Shown here: piece after piece, positions 41,741-50,613 of the stretch
Numbering within the stretch: the stretch's first letter is position 1
Layout: each line of letters starts with the position of its first letter
Origin: Pseudomonas cichorii
GTDB taxonomy: Bacteria; Pseudomonadota; Gammaproteobacteria; Pseudomonadales; Pseudomonadaceae
Reading direction: 5' to 3'
NCBI RefSeq assembly: GCF_015471405.1
Contig: NZ_BLVZ01000012.1
Location: 1 to 64,000, forward strand
Length of the DNA: 64,000 bases
Made by a program: the position numbers and the translations under genes
Notes under the pieces: generated by a model
The model's database searches: none
Told to the model about the DNA's origin: nothing
The model's input: the letters and a program-made list of their open reading frames with translations, nothing else

Positions 41741-43221
41741 TCGTCTTCATCCTTGAGCAGTGGCTTGCTTTCGCCAAAGTAATCGGGAGCGCCGCGCAGG
41801 ACACCCTGAAAGGCTGATAACGGCTCGCCTATTCTCAGGCCGCTCCTGCCAATGCGGTATTCGCGAATCGTCGATTCGTGAGTGCCGGTTCGTTTCTTGA
41901 TGATGGATATGGCCCTGCGAATCTGGCCGAGCGCTTCAAAGTAGCGCAACAGGATGACGGTATCTGCCAGATAGGTAATATCCACTGGCGTTTGCATATC
42001 GCCAACCAGGCCGTGTTGCGCCACGGTCATGAAGGTCGAGGCACCTTGTCGGTTGAGATAAAGCAGAAGTTCATGCATGTGCAGAACCAGTGAGTTCTCT
42101 TCCGGCATTGCCGCCTGATAGCCGTTTATGCTGTCGATGACAACGGTCTTGATCTGCTTGTCATCCACGCAGCGGCGCACCCGATGGGAAAACTCCCCCG
42201 GAGACAACTCGGCAGCGTCCACCTGCTCGATCATCAGGTTGCCCGTGGCCTGCAAGGCCTTGAGGTCGATGCCTATCTTTTTCATCCGGTCAAACAGCAG
42301 GCCCAGTTCTTCGTCGAAGATGAACAGGCCGACCCGCTCGCCACGAGATACGGCCTGTGCGGCGAAGACCAGTGCGATCAACGATTTGCCAGTGCCGGCC
42401 GGGCCGAGGATCAGCGTACTTGAGCCGCTGTCCGTACCACCGCCGAGCAAGTCGTCGAGTTCCTTGATGCCGCTGCCCAGTTGCGTGCGGATGTAGTCAT
42501 TACGGTGTTCGGCCGCGACCAGGCGCGGGAACACATGGATTCCGTCTTCCATGATGGTGAAGTCATGGAAGCCGCCGCGATACTTCTGACCGCGATACTT
42601 GACGATCTTGAGGCGTCGCCGTTCTGCGCCATAGTTGGGTGTCAGTTCTTCCAGGCGGATGACGCCGTGGGCGACGCTGTGTACGGTCTTGTCCAGAGAC
42701 TCCGTAGTCAGGTCGTCGAGCAGAATGACGGTCGCGTCATAGCGAGCGAAGTAATGCTTGATGGACAGAATCTGCCGTCTGTAGCGCAACGAACTCTGCG
42801 CCAGCAGGCGAATTTCCGAAAGGCTGTCTATGACTACGCGAGATGGCCTGATGCGCTCCACCACGTCAAAGATCTGCCGTGTTGCTTCCCCCAGCTCAAG
42901 GTCGGAGGAGTACAGCAGGCTTTGATGCTGCTCGGTATTGAGCAGGCTTTCAGGAGGCGTCAGCTCGAAAATCTCGATATGTTCATCCAGTTCCCAGCCA
43001 TGGGAACGTGCTCCCTCACGCAGCTCTCGTTCGGTTTCCGAGAGTGTGATGTAGAGGCAGACTTCACCCGTTTGCGCACCCGCCAGCAAAAACTGCAGCG
43101 CTACGGTGGTCTTGCCGGTTCCGGGTTCCCCTTCGAGAAGGAAAACATGATTGCGTGAAAGACCACCCGAAAGGATGTCGTCCAGACCTTCTATACCGGT
43201 TACCGCTTTTGAATTTTCCAA
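41737..43221 (-). CDS. Double-domain KaiC-like ATPase
   Basis: 494 aa from a TTG at 43221, which has GAGGG 7 nt upstream; no ATG start fits better. Two RecA-like domains are present: Walker A GEPGTGKTT (31-39) and GPAGTGKS (273-280), with catalytic acidic pairs in LSETERE and IFDEEL. In cyanobacterial KaiC the second domain is phosphorylated on a Ser-Thr pair; the equivalent position here reads DITYLADT, so Thr-Tyr may replace it. KaiA and KaiB genes are absent. Linked to a PAS hybrid kinase, it is more likely a signalling module than a clock. Confidence 0.9.
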   Translation of the reverse strand: MENSKAVTGIEGLDDILSGGLSRNHVFLLEGEPGTGKTTVALQFLLAGAQTGEVCLYITLSETERELREGARSHGWELDEHIEIFELTPPESLLNTEQHQSLLYSSDLELGEATRQIFDVVERIRPSRVVIDSLSEIRLLAQSSLRYRRQILSIKHYFARYDATVILLDDLTTESLDKTVHSVAHGVIRLEELTPNYGAERRRLKIVKYRGQKYRGGFHDFTIMEDGIHVFPRLVAAEHRNDYIRTQLGSGIKELDDLLGGGTDSGSSTLILGPAGTGKSLIALVFAAQAVSRGERVGLFIFDEELGLLFDRMKKIGIDLKALQATGNLMIEQVDAAELSPGEFSHRVRRCVDDKQIKTVVIDSINGYQAAMPEENSLVLHMHELLLYLNRQGASTFMTVAQHGLVGDMQTPVDITYLADTVILLRYFEALGQIRRAISIIKKRTGTHESTIREYRIGRSGLRIGEPLSAFQGVLRGAPDYFGESKPLLKDEDE

Positions 43222-43415
43222 GTATTGCCCTCTTGTTTCCGATTGCAGGCAATGAATCTGGACCCCTTGAGGCCTCGACGGTTCATACTTTTTATGTGTC
43301 AGGCCATGGAACATGGCCGATTCGCGGTCCGGGAAATGTCACAAAAGTCGTCTTACGGCAGTTGTGAAGGGCTTGGTATAGTCCGGGCCAGTCAAAACAA
43401 TAATCACCTCTGAGG

Positions 43416-44237
43416 ATGATGCCCGTGTCCGATTACCAAGCCTTTCTCGTCGAACTGACCGATCACATTGCTCATGTGCAGATTAATCGACCAGACAAGG
43501 TCAATGCCATGAGCGCTGCCTTCTGGAGTGAAATAATCGAGATATTCCAGTGGGTCGAGGAGAACGATGAGGTGCGTGTCGTCGTTTTGAGTGGTGCGGG
43601 CAAGCATTTTTCCTCGGGGATCGATCTGGCGCTGCTGGCTTCCATCGCGGGGCAGATGGGCAAGGATGTCGGGCGCAATGCGCGGATGTTGCGTCGCAAG
43701 ATCCAGCAGATGCAGGCTTCGTTCACTGCGGTGGACAACTGCCGCAAGCCCGTGCTCGCTGCAATTCAGGGCTATTGCCTGGGCGGCGCCATCGACCTGG
43801 TTTCCGCGTGCGACATGCGCTATGCCGCAGCCGACGCGCAATTCTCGATCCGTGAAATCGATATGGGGATGGCTGCCGATGTCGGGACCCTGCAACGCCT
43901 GCCACGGATCATCGGTGACGGCATGATGCGTGAGCTGGCTTATACCGGGCGCACCGTGGGTGCCGAAGAAGCCCAGCGCATCGGTCTGGTCAACAGCACT
44001 TTTGCCGATGCGCCGAGCCTGTTGGAAGGTGTCTTCGCCATCGCCCGTGAGATTGCCGCCAAGTCTCCTATCGCGATAGAGGGCACCAAGCAAATGATCG
44101 GTTACATGCGCGACCATCGCATTGACGATGGCCTTGAGCACGTTGCCATCTGGAACTCTGCCATGTTGCAATCGGCAGACCTCAAAGTGGCCATGGCGGC
44201 GCACATGAGCAAGCAGAAGCCTGTTTTCGACAATTGA
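43416..44237 (+). CDS. Crotonase family, dienoyl-CoA isomerase (ECH1)-like
   Basis: 273 aa; start ATG 43416 or 43419. The oxyanion-hole segments are GKHFSSGIDLALL and GYCLGGAIDLVSACDMRY. The active-site stretch REIDMGMAADVGTLQRLP carries Glu and Asp like mammalian delta3,5-delta2,4-dienoyl-CoA isomerase, and Asp in CDMRY matches the third acidic residue. It would help degrade unsaturated fatty acids with odd-numbered double bonds. It is divergent from the KaiC-like gene, and nudC begins 39 bp after it. Confidence 0.87.
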   Translation: MMPVSDYQAFLVELTDHIAHVQINRPDKVNAMSAAFWSEIIEIFQWVEENDEVRVVVLSGAGKHFSSGIDLALLASIAGQMGKDVGRNARMLRRKIQQMQASFTAVDNCRKPVLAAIQGYCLGGAIDLVSACDMRYAAADAQFSIREIDMGMAADVGTLQRLPRIIGDGMMRELAYTGRTVGAEEAQRIGLVNSTFADAPSLLEGVFAIAREIAAKSPIAIEGTKQMIGYMRDHRIDDGLEHVAIWNSAMLQSADLKVAMAAHMSKQKPVFDN

Positions 44238-44276
44238 GGAGCTAAGATTCTTGCCAGTTACCAGAGGAGTTTTGCC

Positions 44277-45113
44277 ATGACACGCCCGGCGCGCTGGACT
44301 ACCGCAGTTCTGGATACGCAAGCCACGGGTGGTTGGGCCGTGGTCCATGGCGACGAGGGTTTCCTGCTCGACGGCAATGGCGTCATGTTCCCCAGAGAGT
44401 GGCTCAAGCGTCAGGACCTGCCGGTGCAAAGCGAGCATGGGATTGGCCACTTCGATGGCGAGCCGGTCTATGTGCTGGTGCTCGACAGGTCGGTGGAGGT
44501 CGAAGGATGCACCTGGCAGGGGCTTCGCCAGTTCATGCTGCAAGGCGATTTTGCTGTCTATCAAAAGCTCGGCTATGCGGCGCAGATCAGCACCTGGGCT
44601 CGCGAACATCGATTCTGTGGCGCCTGTGGCCGCCCGACGGTGCAGATTCCGGGCGAGCGGGCCATGTACTGCGAGCATGACAACCTGCGCTTCTATCCGC
44701 GTATCTCGCCAAGCATGATCGTGTTGATTACCCGTGGCGATGAAATCCTGCTGGCCCGTTCACCGCGCTTCGTGCCGGGCGTCTACAGCACTCTGGCGGG
44801 CTTTGCCGAACCGGGTGAGTCCGCCGAGGACTGCGTGCGTCGGGAGGTGATGGAGGAGGTGCAGATCCGCATCCGCAATATCACTTACATGGGCAGCCAG
44901 TGCTGGCCGTTCCCCCACTCGATGATGCTGGGCTTTCATGCCGAATATGAAAGTGGTGAAATCGTGCCGCAGGTCGATGAGATCGAAGATGCGCGCTGGT
45001 TCCGTATCGATGACCTGCCGCCTTTGCCGGCCAGCCGTTCCATTGCGCGCTATCTGATCGAGTCGTATCTGGCTCGTCGCTCAGGCGCCCCCGAACCAGT
45101 GCTGCCAGGCTAG
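44277..45113 (+). CDS. nudC: NADH pyrophosphatase
   Basis: 278 aa. The Nudix box is [21 protein letters not shown], and the NADH-specificity motif follows as SQCWPFPHS, where most NudC proteins have SQPWPFPXS. The zinc ribbon shows FCGACG and YCEHD; the fourth zinc Cys of E. coli NudC is replaced by Asp. The enzyme cleaves NADH to NMNH and AMP and, in relatives, removes NAD caps from RNA. It converges on the TauE/SafE gene with a 33-bp overlap of coding regions. Confidence 0.93.
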   Translation: MTRPARWTTAVLDTQATGGWAVVHGDEGFLLDGNGVMFPREWLKRQDLPVQSEHGIGHFDGEPVYVLVLDRSVEVEGCTWQGLRQFMLQGDFAVYQKLGYAAQISTWAREHRFCGACGRPTVQIPGERAMYCEHDNLRFYPRISPSMIVLITRGDEILLARSPRFVPGVYSTLAGFAEPGESAEDCVRREVMEEVQIRIRNITYMGSQCWPFPHSMMLGFHAEYESGEIVPQVDEIEDARWFRIDDLPPLPASRSIARYLIESYLARRSGAPEPVLPG

Positions 45114-45860
45114 GCGCACGGTCAGGCCGAGCACGACGGTGATGAACACCGGGCGAATGAACCTGGCACCGCCCTTGATTGCGGTGCCTGCGCCGAAGTA
45201 GGCACCGAGCATCACTGACAGCCCCATGCTCAGGCCGATCACGAAGTCTACCTGGCCGGAAAAGATGAACACCGACAAGGCCACGGCATTGCTGACGAAG
45301 TTCATGCTGCGCGCCACGCCACTGGCCTTCACCAGATCCACGGGGTACATCATCAAGGTGCTGACAGTCCAGAAGGCTCCGGTGCCGGGACCCGCCACGC
45401 CATCATAGAAACCCAGCGTCAGGCCTTGGGGCAGTTGCCATTTCTTCTTGATCGGCGCGTCACTGTCCAGCGGCGCCTTGGGCGTGCCGCCGAACAGCAG
45501 GTACAAACCGCAACCGAACACAATCACCGGCAGCATCTGGTTCAGCCATTCGGCAGGCAGGTAATGGGCAATCACCGCGCCGAGTGCCGCACCCACAGCG
45601 GTGCCGACCAATGCATGCATCCATTGGCGTGGATGGAAAAGCTTGCGACGGTAGTAGGTAAAGCTGGCCGTGGCCGAGCCGAAGGTCGAACTGAGCTTGT
45701 TGGTGCCCAGAACCAGATGCGGCGGCAGGCCGGCTGTCATCAGGGCCGGGGTGGTCAGCAGCCCGCCGCCGCCGGCAATGGCATCGATGAATCCGGCGAT
45801 GAAGGCAACGGCGATCAGAACAGCGAGGGTAGTAAGGTCGACACTGAGTTCAAAAGGCAT
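45081..45860 (-). CDS. TSUP (TauE/SafE) family permease
   Basis: 259 aa with seven to eight predicted spans. The duplicated family motif is visible as [19 protein letters not shown] and [14 protein letters not shown]. Members export sulfite, sulfoacetate or other sulfur-containing anions. Its substrate is unknown; no taurine or sulfonate genes flank it. The 3' end overlaps nudC on the other strand. Confidence 0.9.
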   Translation of the reverse strand: MPFELSVDLTTLAVLIAVAFIAGFIDAIAGGGGLLTTPALMTAGLPPHLVLGTNKLSSTFGSATASFTYYRRKLFHPRQWMHALVGTAVGAALGAVIAHYLPAEWLNQMLPVIVFGCGLYLLFGGTPKAPLDSDAPIKKKWQLPQGLTLGFYDGVAGPGTGAFWTVSTLMMYPVDLVKASGVARSMNFVSNAVALSVFIFSGQVDFVIGLSMGLSVMLGAYFGAGTAIKGGARFIRPVFITVVLGLTVRLAWQHWFGGA

Positions 45861-45963
45861 GATCGGTACGGCTTATAGGGCAGGGGGGCAGAATGGCTGC
45901 CCGAAGGCCGCGCATTCTACTCCCATGTGTACCCAGTGTCAGACAATGGTCGAAGCCTGGCTC

Positions 45964-47106
45964 TCAAATTTCACCCAGTCCGACCCAGCGCTGTTCACGC
46001 GCCGCAAGGCGAATCGCCGCTGCCAGGCGTTCGATCTGCCAGGCCTCTTCAAAATCCGGTCCTCGCTTGCCAAGGCCGCAAACGGCCTGAATCAGAGAAT
46101 GTACTTCCAGTGCCTTGAGTTCGTTGTAACCCAGTTGATGGCCGGGCGCTGGACAGAAGGCGGCATAGCCTGCCTGGGCCGGGCCTGCGAGTATCCGCTG
46201 GAAGCCATCGCGCCCGGTGGCGCCCGAGCGATAAATGCGCAGTTCGTTCAAGCGCTCCTGATCGAAAGCCAGGGTGCCGCGAGTGCCGCTGATTTCAAAG
46301 CTCAGGTGATTCTTGTAGCCATGCTTGAGCCAGCTGCTGCTGAAGGTGCCGCGTGCGCCACTGGCAAAGCGCAGCAGGGCGTGGGTCTGATCGTCTACCG
46401 CAATCGGGCGCAGCTCGCTGCTGCCGCGAGTGCTCGGGCGCTGGCGATGCACCGTATTCGAGTCGGCGCACACTGCTTCGATATCGCCCAACAGGTAGCG
46501 GGCCATGGCCAGCAGATGGCTGCCAAGATCGGCCAGTGCGCCACCGGCATGCTCGGCTTCACAGCGCCAGGACCATGGCGAAGCCGGGTCGCCCATGAAG
46601 TCCTCACTGAACTCGCCCTGGAAACTGATGATGTCCCCCAGCTCGCCAGCCTCGATCATCTCTTTTGCCAGGCCGATCATCGGGTTGTGCTGATAGTTGT
46701 AACCCACTTGCGTCACGACGCCTGCGGTCTGGGCGCTGCGGCGCATCTCATCGGCCTGGGCAAGGCTGACGGCCAGAGGCTTTTCGCAATACACCGCCTT
46801 TCCCGCGGCGATGGCTGCCATGGCCATGGGGAAGTGCAAATGATTGGGTGTGGTGATCGCCACGATCTGAACCTGAGGATCGTCGATCAGTTGCTGCCAG
46901 TCGCCATGACTGCGCTCGAACCCCCATGCTTGCGCACACTGCTCGGCACGGGCGCTGTCTGCATCGGCCAGTGCCGCCAGGTGGAGAGGGGCAGGCAGCT
47001 CAAAAGTCGCGCTGACATTACGAAATGCAAGGGCATGGGCGCGGCCCATGAAACCGGTGCCGATCAGCCCGATACCCAGTGGCGCAGCGAGAGGGGTTTT
47101 CCGCAT
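45964..47106 (-). CDS. Gfo/Idh/MocA family oxidoreductase
   Basis: 380 aa. The NAD(P)-binding motif is GLIGTGFMGRAHALAF, and the signature Lys lies in YCEKPLAVSL. GGALADLGSHLLAMARYLLGD in the second domain contributes the catalytic region. Enzymes of this family oxidise or reduce sugars and inositols. Neighbours do not reveal a substrate; sugar or cyclitol metabolism is likely. The gene appears single, followed to the left by the TSUP permease. Confidence 0.9.
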   Translation of the reverse strand: MRKTPLAAPLGIGLIGTGFMGRAHALAFRNVSATFELPAPLHLAALADADSARAEQCAQAWGFERSHGDWQQLIDDPQVQIVAITTPNHLHFPMAMAAIAAGKAVYCEKPLAVSLAQADEMRRSAQTAGVVTQVGYNYQHNPMIGLAKEMIEAGELGDIISFQGEFSEDFMGDPASPWSWRCEAEHAGGALADLGSHLLAMARYLLGDIEAVCADSNTVHRQRPSTRGSSELRPIAVDDQTHALLRFASGARGTFSSSWLKHGYKNHLSFEISGTRGTLAFDQERLNELRIYRSGATGRDGFQRILAGPAQAGYAAFCPAPGHQLGYNELKALEVHSLIQAVCGLGKRGPDFEEAWQIERLAAAIRLAAREQRWVGLGEI

Positions 47107-47189
47107 GACAGTCTCCGTAAAGGATTATTGTTTTCGGAAAATATATTCTACAAATTATAATTATGGAAATTTAATTCTTATCTGGTTCT

Positions 47190-47227
47190 GTGGGAGCGAA
47201 TTCATTCGCGAATGAATTCGCTCCTAC
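47190..47227. repeat. REP-like palindrome, near-perfect
   Basis: GTGGGAGCGAATTCATTCGCG is followed directly by AATGAATTCGCTCCTAC, a 38-bp palindrome without loop and with one mismatched pair. It lies between the Gfo/Idh/MocA and SDR genes. Confidence 0.8.
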
Positions 47228-47246
47228 GCAGACGTCATGGCTGCAC

Positions 47247-48014
47247 TCAGGAAAGAAACCCGCCATCCACATTCAGGGCAACCCCGGTGGTATAGCTGGA
47301 CGCTTCGCTGGCCAGATACAGCACCGCACCGGCCATTTCACTGGGAGCCGCCACGCGCTTGAGGGGGATCTGGGCCAGTGCCACATTGAGAATGGCGTCG
47401 TTCTTGACCAGTGCCGAGGCGAATTTGGTGTCGGTCAGGCCCGGCAGCAGGGCATTGCAGCGGATACCGAACGCCGCGCACTCCTTGGCAAACACCTTGG
47501 TCATATTGATGACCGCCGCCTTGGTTACCGAATAGATCCCCTGGAACTGGCCCGGAGATACGCCATTGATCGAGGCCACATTGATGATGCTGCCGCCGCC
47601 GTTTTCGCGCATCAGCTTGCCGGCTTCCACGGACATGAAGAAGTACCCGCGAATGTTCACGTCCACGGTCTTTTGAAAGGCACCGAGGTCGGTATCCAGC
47701 ACATTGCAGAACTGCGGGTTGGTGGCGGCATTGTTGACCAGCACGTCCAGACGCCCGAACTGTTGGCGAATCTGCTCAAAGACGCTTTGAATCTGTTCCA
47801 TCTCCCCAATATGGCAGGCGATGGCGGTTGCCTTGCCACCTTCGGCGATGATTGCATCGGCAACCTGCTGGCAGCCCTCGATCTTGCGGCTGGAGACGAT
47901 GACATGTGCGCCTTGCTGGGCCAGCAGTCTGGCGATGGCTTCCCCGATGCCGCGACTGGCACCGGAAACAAAGGCGATTTTGCCATCAAGGTCGAATAAC
48001 TGGGTTCTGGACAT
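47247..48014 (-). CDS. Short-chain dehydrogenase/reductase
   Basis: 255 aa classical SDR. The cofactor motif is SGASRGIGEAIA (about 17-28), NNAAT follows, Ser is in NVASING, and YSVTK supplies Tyr and Lys of the active site. The sequence resembles 3-oxoacyl-ACP or secondary-alcohol reductases. It lies 31 bp after the phosphotransferase gene in the same direction, a pair that recurs in lipid-metabolism clusters of Pseudomonas; the substrate is unknown. Confidence 0.9.
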   Translation of the reverse strand: MSRTQLFDLDGKIAFVSGASRGIGEAIARLLAQQGAHVIVSSRKIEGCQQVADAIIAEGGKATAIACHIGEMEQIQSVFEQIRQQFGRLDVLVNNAATNPQFCNVLDTDLGAFQKTVDVNIRGYFFMSVEAGKLMRENGGGSIINVASINGVSPGQFQGIYSVTKAAVINMTKVFAKECAAFGIRCNALLPGLTDTKFASALVKNDAILNVALAQIPLKRVAAPSEMAGAVLYLASEASSYTTGVALNVDGGFLS

Positions 48015-48045
48015 GTTGGTTTCCTGTTTCCTTGGGTCACTGCAC

Positions 48046-49113
48046 TCAAAGGCTGGATTTTTCGATCACTTGCAGGCTCATCCGCTCCAGCAGCAGGTTC
48101 ATCTGGATGAACTGTGCGAAGCGCTTGTCCCGGGTCTGGCCATGGAAGAACCGGTAGTAGATCTGTTGCACGATGCCGGCCAGACGGAACAGGCCGTAGG
48201 TGTAGTAGAAGTCGAAGTTATCGATGCGGATGCCAGAGCGTTCGGCGTAATAATCGACAAACTGCTGGCGGGTCAGCATACCCGGCGCATTGCTGGGCTG
48301 ACGGCGCATCAACTGTACGGGCGCAGGGTCGTCTGCCTGTATCCAGTAGGCGAGGGTGTTGCCCAGATCCATCAGCGGGTCTCCCAGCGTGGTCAGTTCC
48401 CAGTCCAGCACGCCAATGATGCGCATCGGGTTTTCGGGGTCGAGAATCACGTTATCGAAGCGGTAATCGTTGTGTACGATGGCGTGCTGCGGGTGGTCGG
48501 AGGGCATTTTTTCCACCAGCCAGTTCCTGACCGTTTCCCAGGCGGGAGCATCAGGGGTCATGGCTTTCTCGTAGCGTTCACTCCAGCCGAGGATCTGCCG
48601 TTCGACATAACCCTGAGGCTTGCCCAGGTCAGTCAGGCCGCACGCCTGATAATCGACCCGATGCAACTCCACCAGCTTGTCGATGAAGCTTTTGCACAGT
48701 TCCCCGGTCTGTCGGGCATCCAGATTCAGCTCAGGCGGCAGGTCCGAGCGCAGGATGATGCCCTTGACCCGCTCCATGACATAAAAGTCAGAGCCGATCA
48801 GGCTTTCATCGGTGCAGTGTGCATAGGTTTTCGGGCAATAGGGAAATGCATCCTTGAGGCCGTTGAGAATACGGTACTCACGGCCCATGTCGTGGGCCGA
48901 CCTGGCTTTTTGCCCGAATGGCGGGCGGCGCAGGACAAACTCCTGTTCGGGATAACGGATCAGGTAGGTGAGATTCGATGCGCCTCCCGGAAACTGGCTG
49001 ATCTGCGGCAAACCGCTGAGGCCAGGGATCTGTGCTTTCAGGTAGGGATCAATCAGGTGTGCGTCCAGCTCTTCACCGGGACGAATATCCGTGGACTGGT
49101 CGGTTAGCGCCAT
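48046..49113 (-). CDS. APH-family phosphotransferase (ACAD10-like kinase domain)
   Basis: 355 aa. The kinase-like fold shows the nucleotide part (GGASNLTYLIRYPEQEFVLRRPP), the catalytic HNDYRFDNVILD (equivalent to HxDxxxxN) and DWELTTLGDPLMDLG with the magnesium-binding Asp. In animals this domain is fused to acyl-CoA dehydrogenase and phosphorylates 4-hydroxy-acyl-CoAs; bacterial homologues beside SDR and crotonase genes may do the same. This is family inference. It probably forms an operon with the SDR gene. Confidence 0.87.
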   Translation of the reverse strand: MALTDQSTDIRPGEELDAHLIDPYLKAQIPGLSGLPQISQFPGGASNLTYLIRYPEQEFVLRRPPFGQKARSAHDMGREYRILNGLKDAFPYCPKTYAHCTDESLIGSDFYVMERVKGIILRSDLPPELNLDARQTGELCKSFIDKLVELHRVDYQACGLTDLGKPQGYVERQILGWSERYEKAMTPDAPAWETVRNWLVEKMPSDHPQHAIVHNDYRFDNVILDPENPMRIIGVLDWELTTLGDPLMDLGNTLAYWIQADDPAPVQLMRRQPSNAPGMLTRQQFVDYYAERSGIRIDNFDFYYTYGLFRLAGIVQQIYYRFFHGQTRDKRFAQFIQMNLLLERMSLQVIEKSSL

Positions 49114-49242
49114 ACTTATTCCTGTTTATTATGGTCTGTCAGGATCATTGGCTAATCTAATCGGCAGGCTATTGGCGAACAACCCTTGGCGAGCCTTATA
49201 GGCTAGCGTGTTGCCCGCCGATCAGTCGGTTTTATTGCAGAC

Positions 49243-49276
49243 GAAAAAAAACCGAAGCCCTGAAGCTTCGGTTTTT
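49243..49276. terminator. Bidirectional rho-independent terminator
   Basis: CCGAAGC-cctgaa-GCTTCGG stem flanked by eight A and five T. It separates the SCP2 gene from the phosphotransferase gene. Confidence 0.88.
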
Positions 49277-49324
49277 CGTGCATCGTCCTGAGCCAGTCTG
49301 CATGACCGGGCGCAGTGGTTTTCA

Positions 49325-49642
49325 TTAAACCGGGAACAGCTCGCTCAGCTTCATGGCCAGCATCATGTCGCCTTCGGCGCGCAGTTTGCCGCCCATGAAA
49401 GCCTGCATGCCATCGGTCTCGCCGCTGACGATGCCTTTGAGGGTTTCGCTGTCCATGACCAGAGTCACGTTGGCGTCAGGGTTTTCACCTTCCTGCAGTT
49501 CGCAGGTGCTGTCCTTGACGATCAGGGCGTAGTGCTTGTCTTCGTCAGTGATGTTGAAGCCGAAAACCAGGTCCAGGCCCGAAGCAGCGCTTGGGTTGAA
49601 CTTGGCTTTCATGGTTTGGACAGCTTCGGCTACTGAGGTCAT
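49325..49642 (-). CDS. SCP2 sterol-binding domain protein
   Basis: 105 aa, a single SCP2 domain: ASGLDLVFGFNITDEDKHYALIV, then NPDANVTLVMDSETLKGIVSGE and GGKLRAEGDMMLAMKLSELF at the C-terminus. The fold has a hydrophobic tunnel for lipids or acyl-CoA, and the bacterial protein probably carries fatty acyl intermediates for neighbouring enzymes. A terminator follows, and the histidine phosphatase gene lies 55 bp upstream in the same direction. Confidence 0.93.
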   Translation of the reverse strand: MTSVAEAVQTMKAKFNPSAASGLDLVFGFNITDEDKHYALIVKDSTCELQEGENPDANVTLVMDSETLKGIVSGETDGMQAFMGGKLRAEGDMMLAMKLSELFPV

Positions 49643-49697
49643 GGTCTTATCCTTTTATGGTTGGTTCTGGCGCCGGTCAGGGCGCGGTTGGCCGGAC

Positions 49698-50408
49698 TCA
49701 GCGGTAAGTGATGAGTTCCGGCGCCTTCAGCAGTTGCAGGTGTGTGTAACTGTTGAAGGAAGCCAGGGTCACCTTGCTGCCACTGAATTCCAGCCGGTTC
49801 AGCGAGGTGTTGACGATATGCCAGTTAAGCTCGAATGCCTGCCGGGCAGGTACGCCGCTGACAAGATGCAGTAAAGCCGTGATGGTGCCGCCGGAGGTGA
49901 ACACGGCGATGCGCCCGTGCTTGTCTGCCGCTTCGATGATTCTGTCCAGACCTGCCTTTACGCCAGCGACGAACGCCAGCCAGCTTTGCATGCCCGGTGT
50001 GTCGTGTTCGCCGCCGAGCCAGCGGCTGACGATCTGTGCGAACAGGCGCTGGAACTCGGCCGGGTCATGGCCGGCATTGCGCAGGATATTCAAGGCATCG
50101 GGTTCATCGGGGAGCATTGCGGGCAGCAGGGCGCGGACGATGCCTTCGGCATCGAATTCATTGAAGGCGCTGTCGATTTCCAGCGCAGGCGGCTCAAGAC
50201 CGGCCTCGGCCAGTTGGGCCAGGGCATTTTGTGCAGTGTCTTTCTGGCGCCGCAGATTGCCGGACAGGCAGCGGTCGAAGCGCAGGCCAAGCTGCGCCAG
50301 ATGTTCGCCAATTACCTGGGCCTGACGAATACCGACGGGCGACAGGACGTCGTAATCGTCTGCACCGAATGAAGCCTGGCCATGTCGTATCAAATAAATG
50401 CTGCCCAC
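49698..50408 (-). CDS. Histidine phosphatase family protein
   Basis: 236 aa. LIRHGQASFG is the catalytic RHG motif; downstream are Arg in DRCLSGNLRRQKDT, Glu in NEFDAEG and the second His in VFTSGGTITALLH (here replaced by Ser-Gly-Gly, where many members have SHG). The substrate is not predictable; the family includes phosphoglycerate mutases and phosphatases. It heads the two-gene unit with the SCP2 protein and is divergent from sohB. Confidence 0.87.
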   Translation of the reverse strand: MGSIYLIRHGQASFGADDYDVLSPVGIRQAQVIGEHLAQLGLRFDRCLSGNLRRQKDTAQNALAQLAEAGLEPPALEIDSAFNEFDAEGIVRALLPAMLPDEPDALNILRNAGHDPAEFQRLFAQIVSRWLGGEHDTPGMQSWLAFVAGVKAGLDRIIEAADKHGRIAVFTSGGTITALLHLVSGVPARQAFELNWHIVNTSLNRLEFSGSKVTLASFNSYTHLQLLKAPELITYR

Positions 50409-50613
50409 GTCCGTGTCGTCTCGGTACGTTGAAGGTCCGGCGAGGTTATGGGGTATGGCCGGGGCCTGTCAACGAAAAAACATACGCTCGTTTGAAATTA
50501 CCGTTTTAACTATTTGCAACAGGTCGTGTGCTGGTGAACGTCAGAGCGCGTCGGTATGCTTGAGCCATCGAAGCCCTTGACTGGAAAGGGCGCAACGCAA
50601 GTGAGGAGTATCT

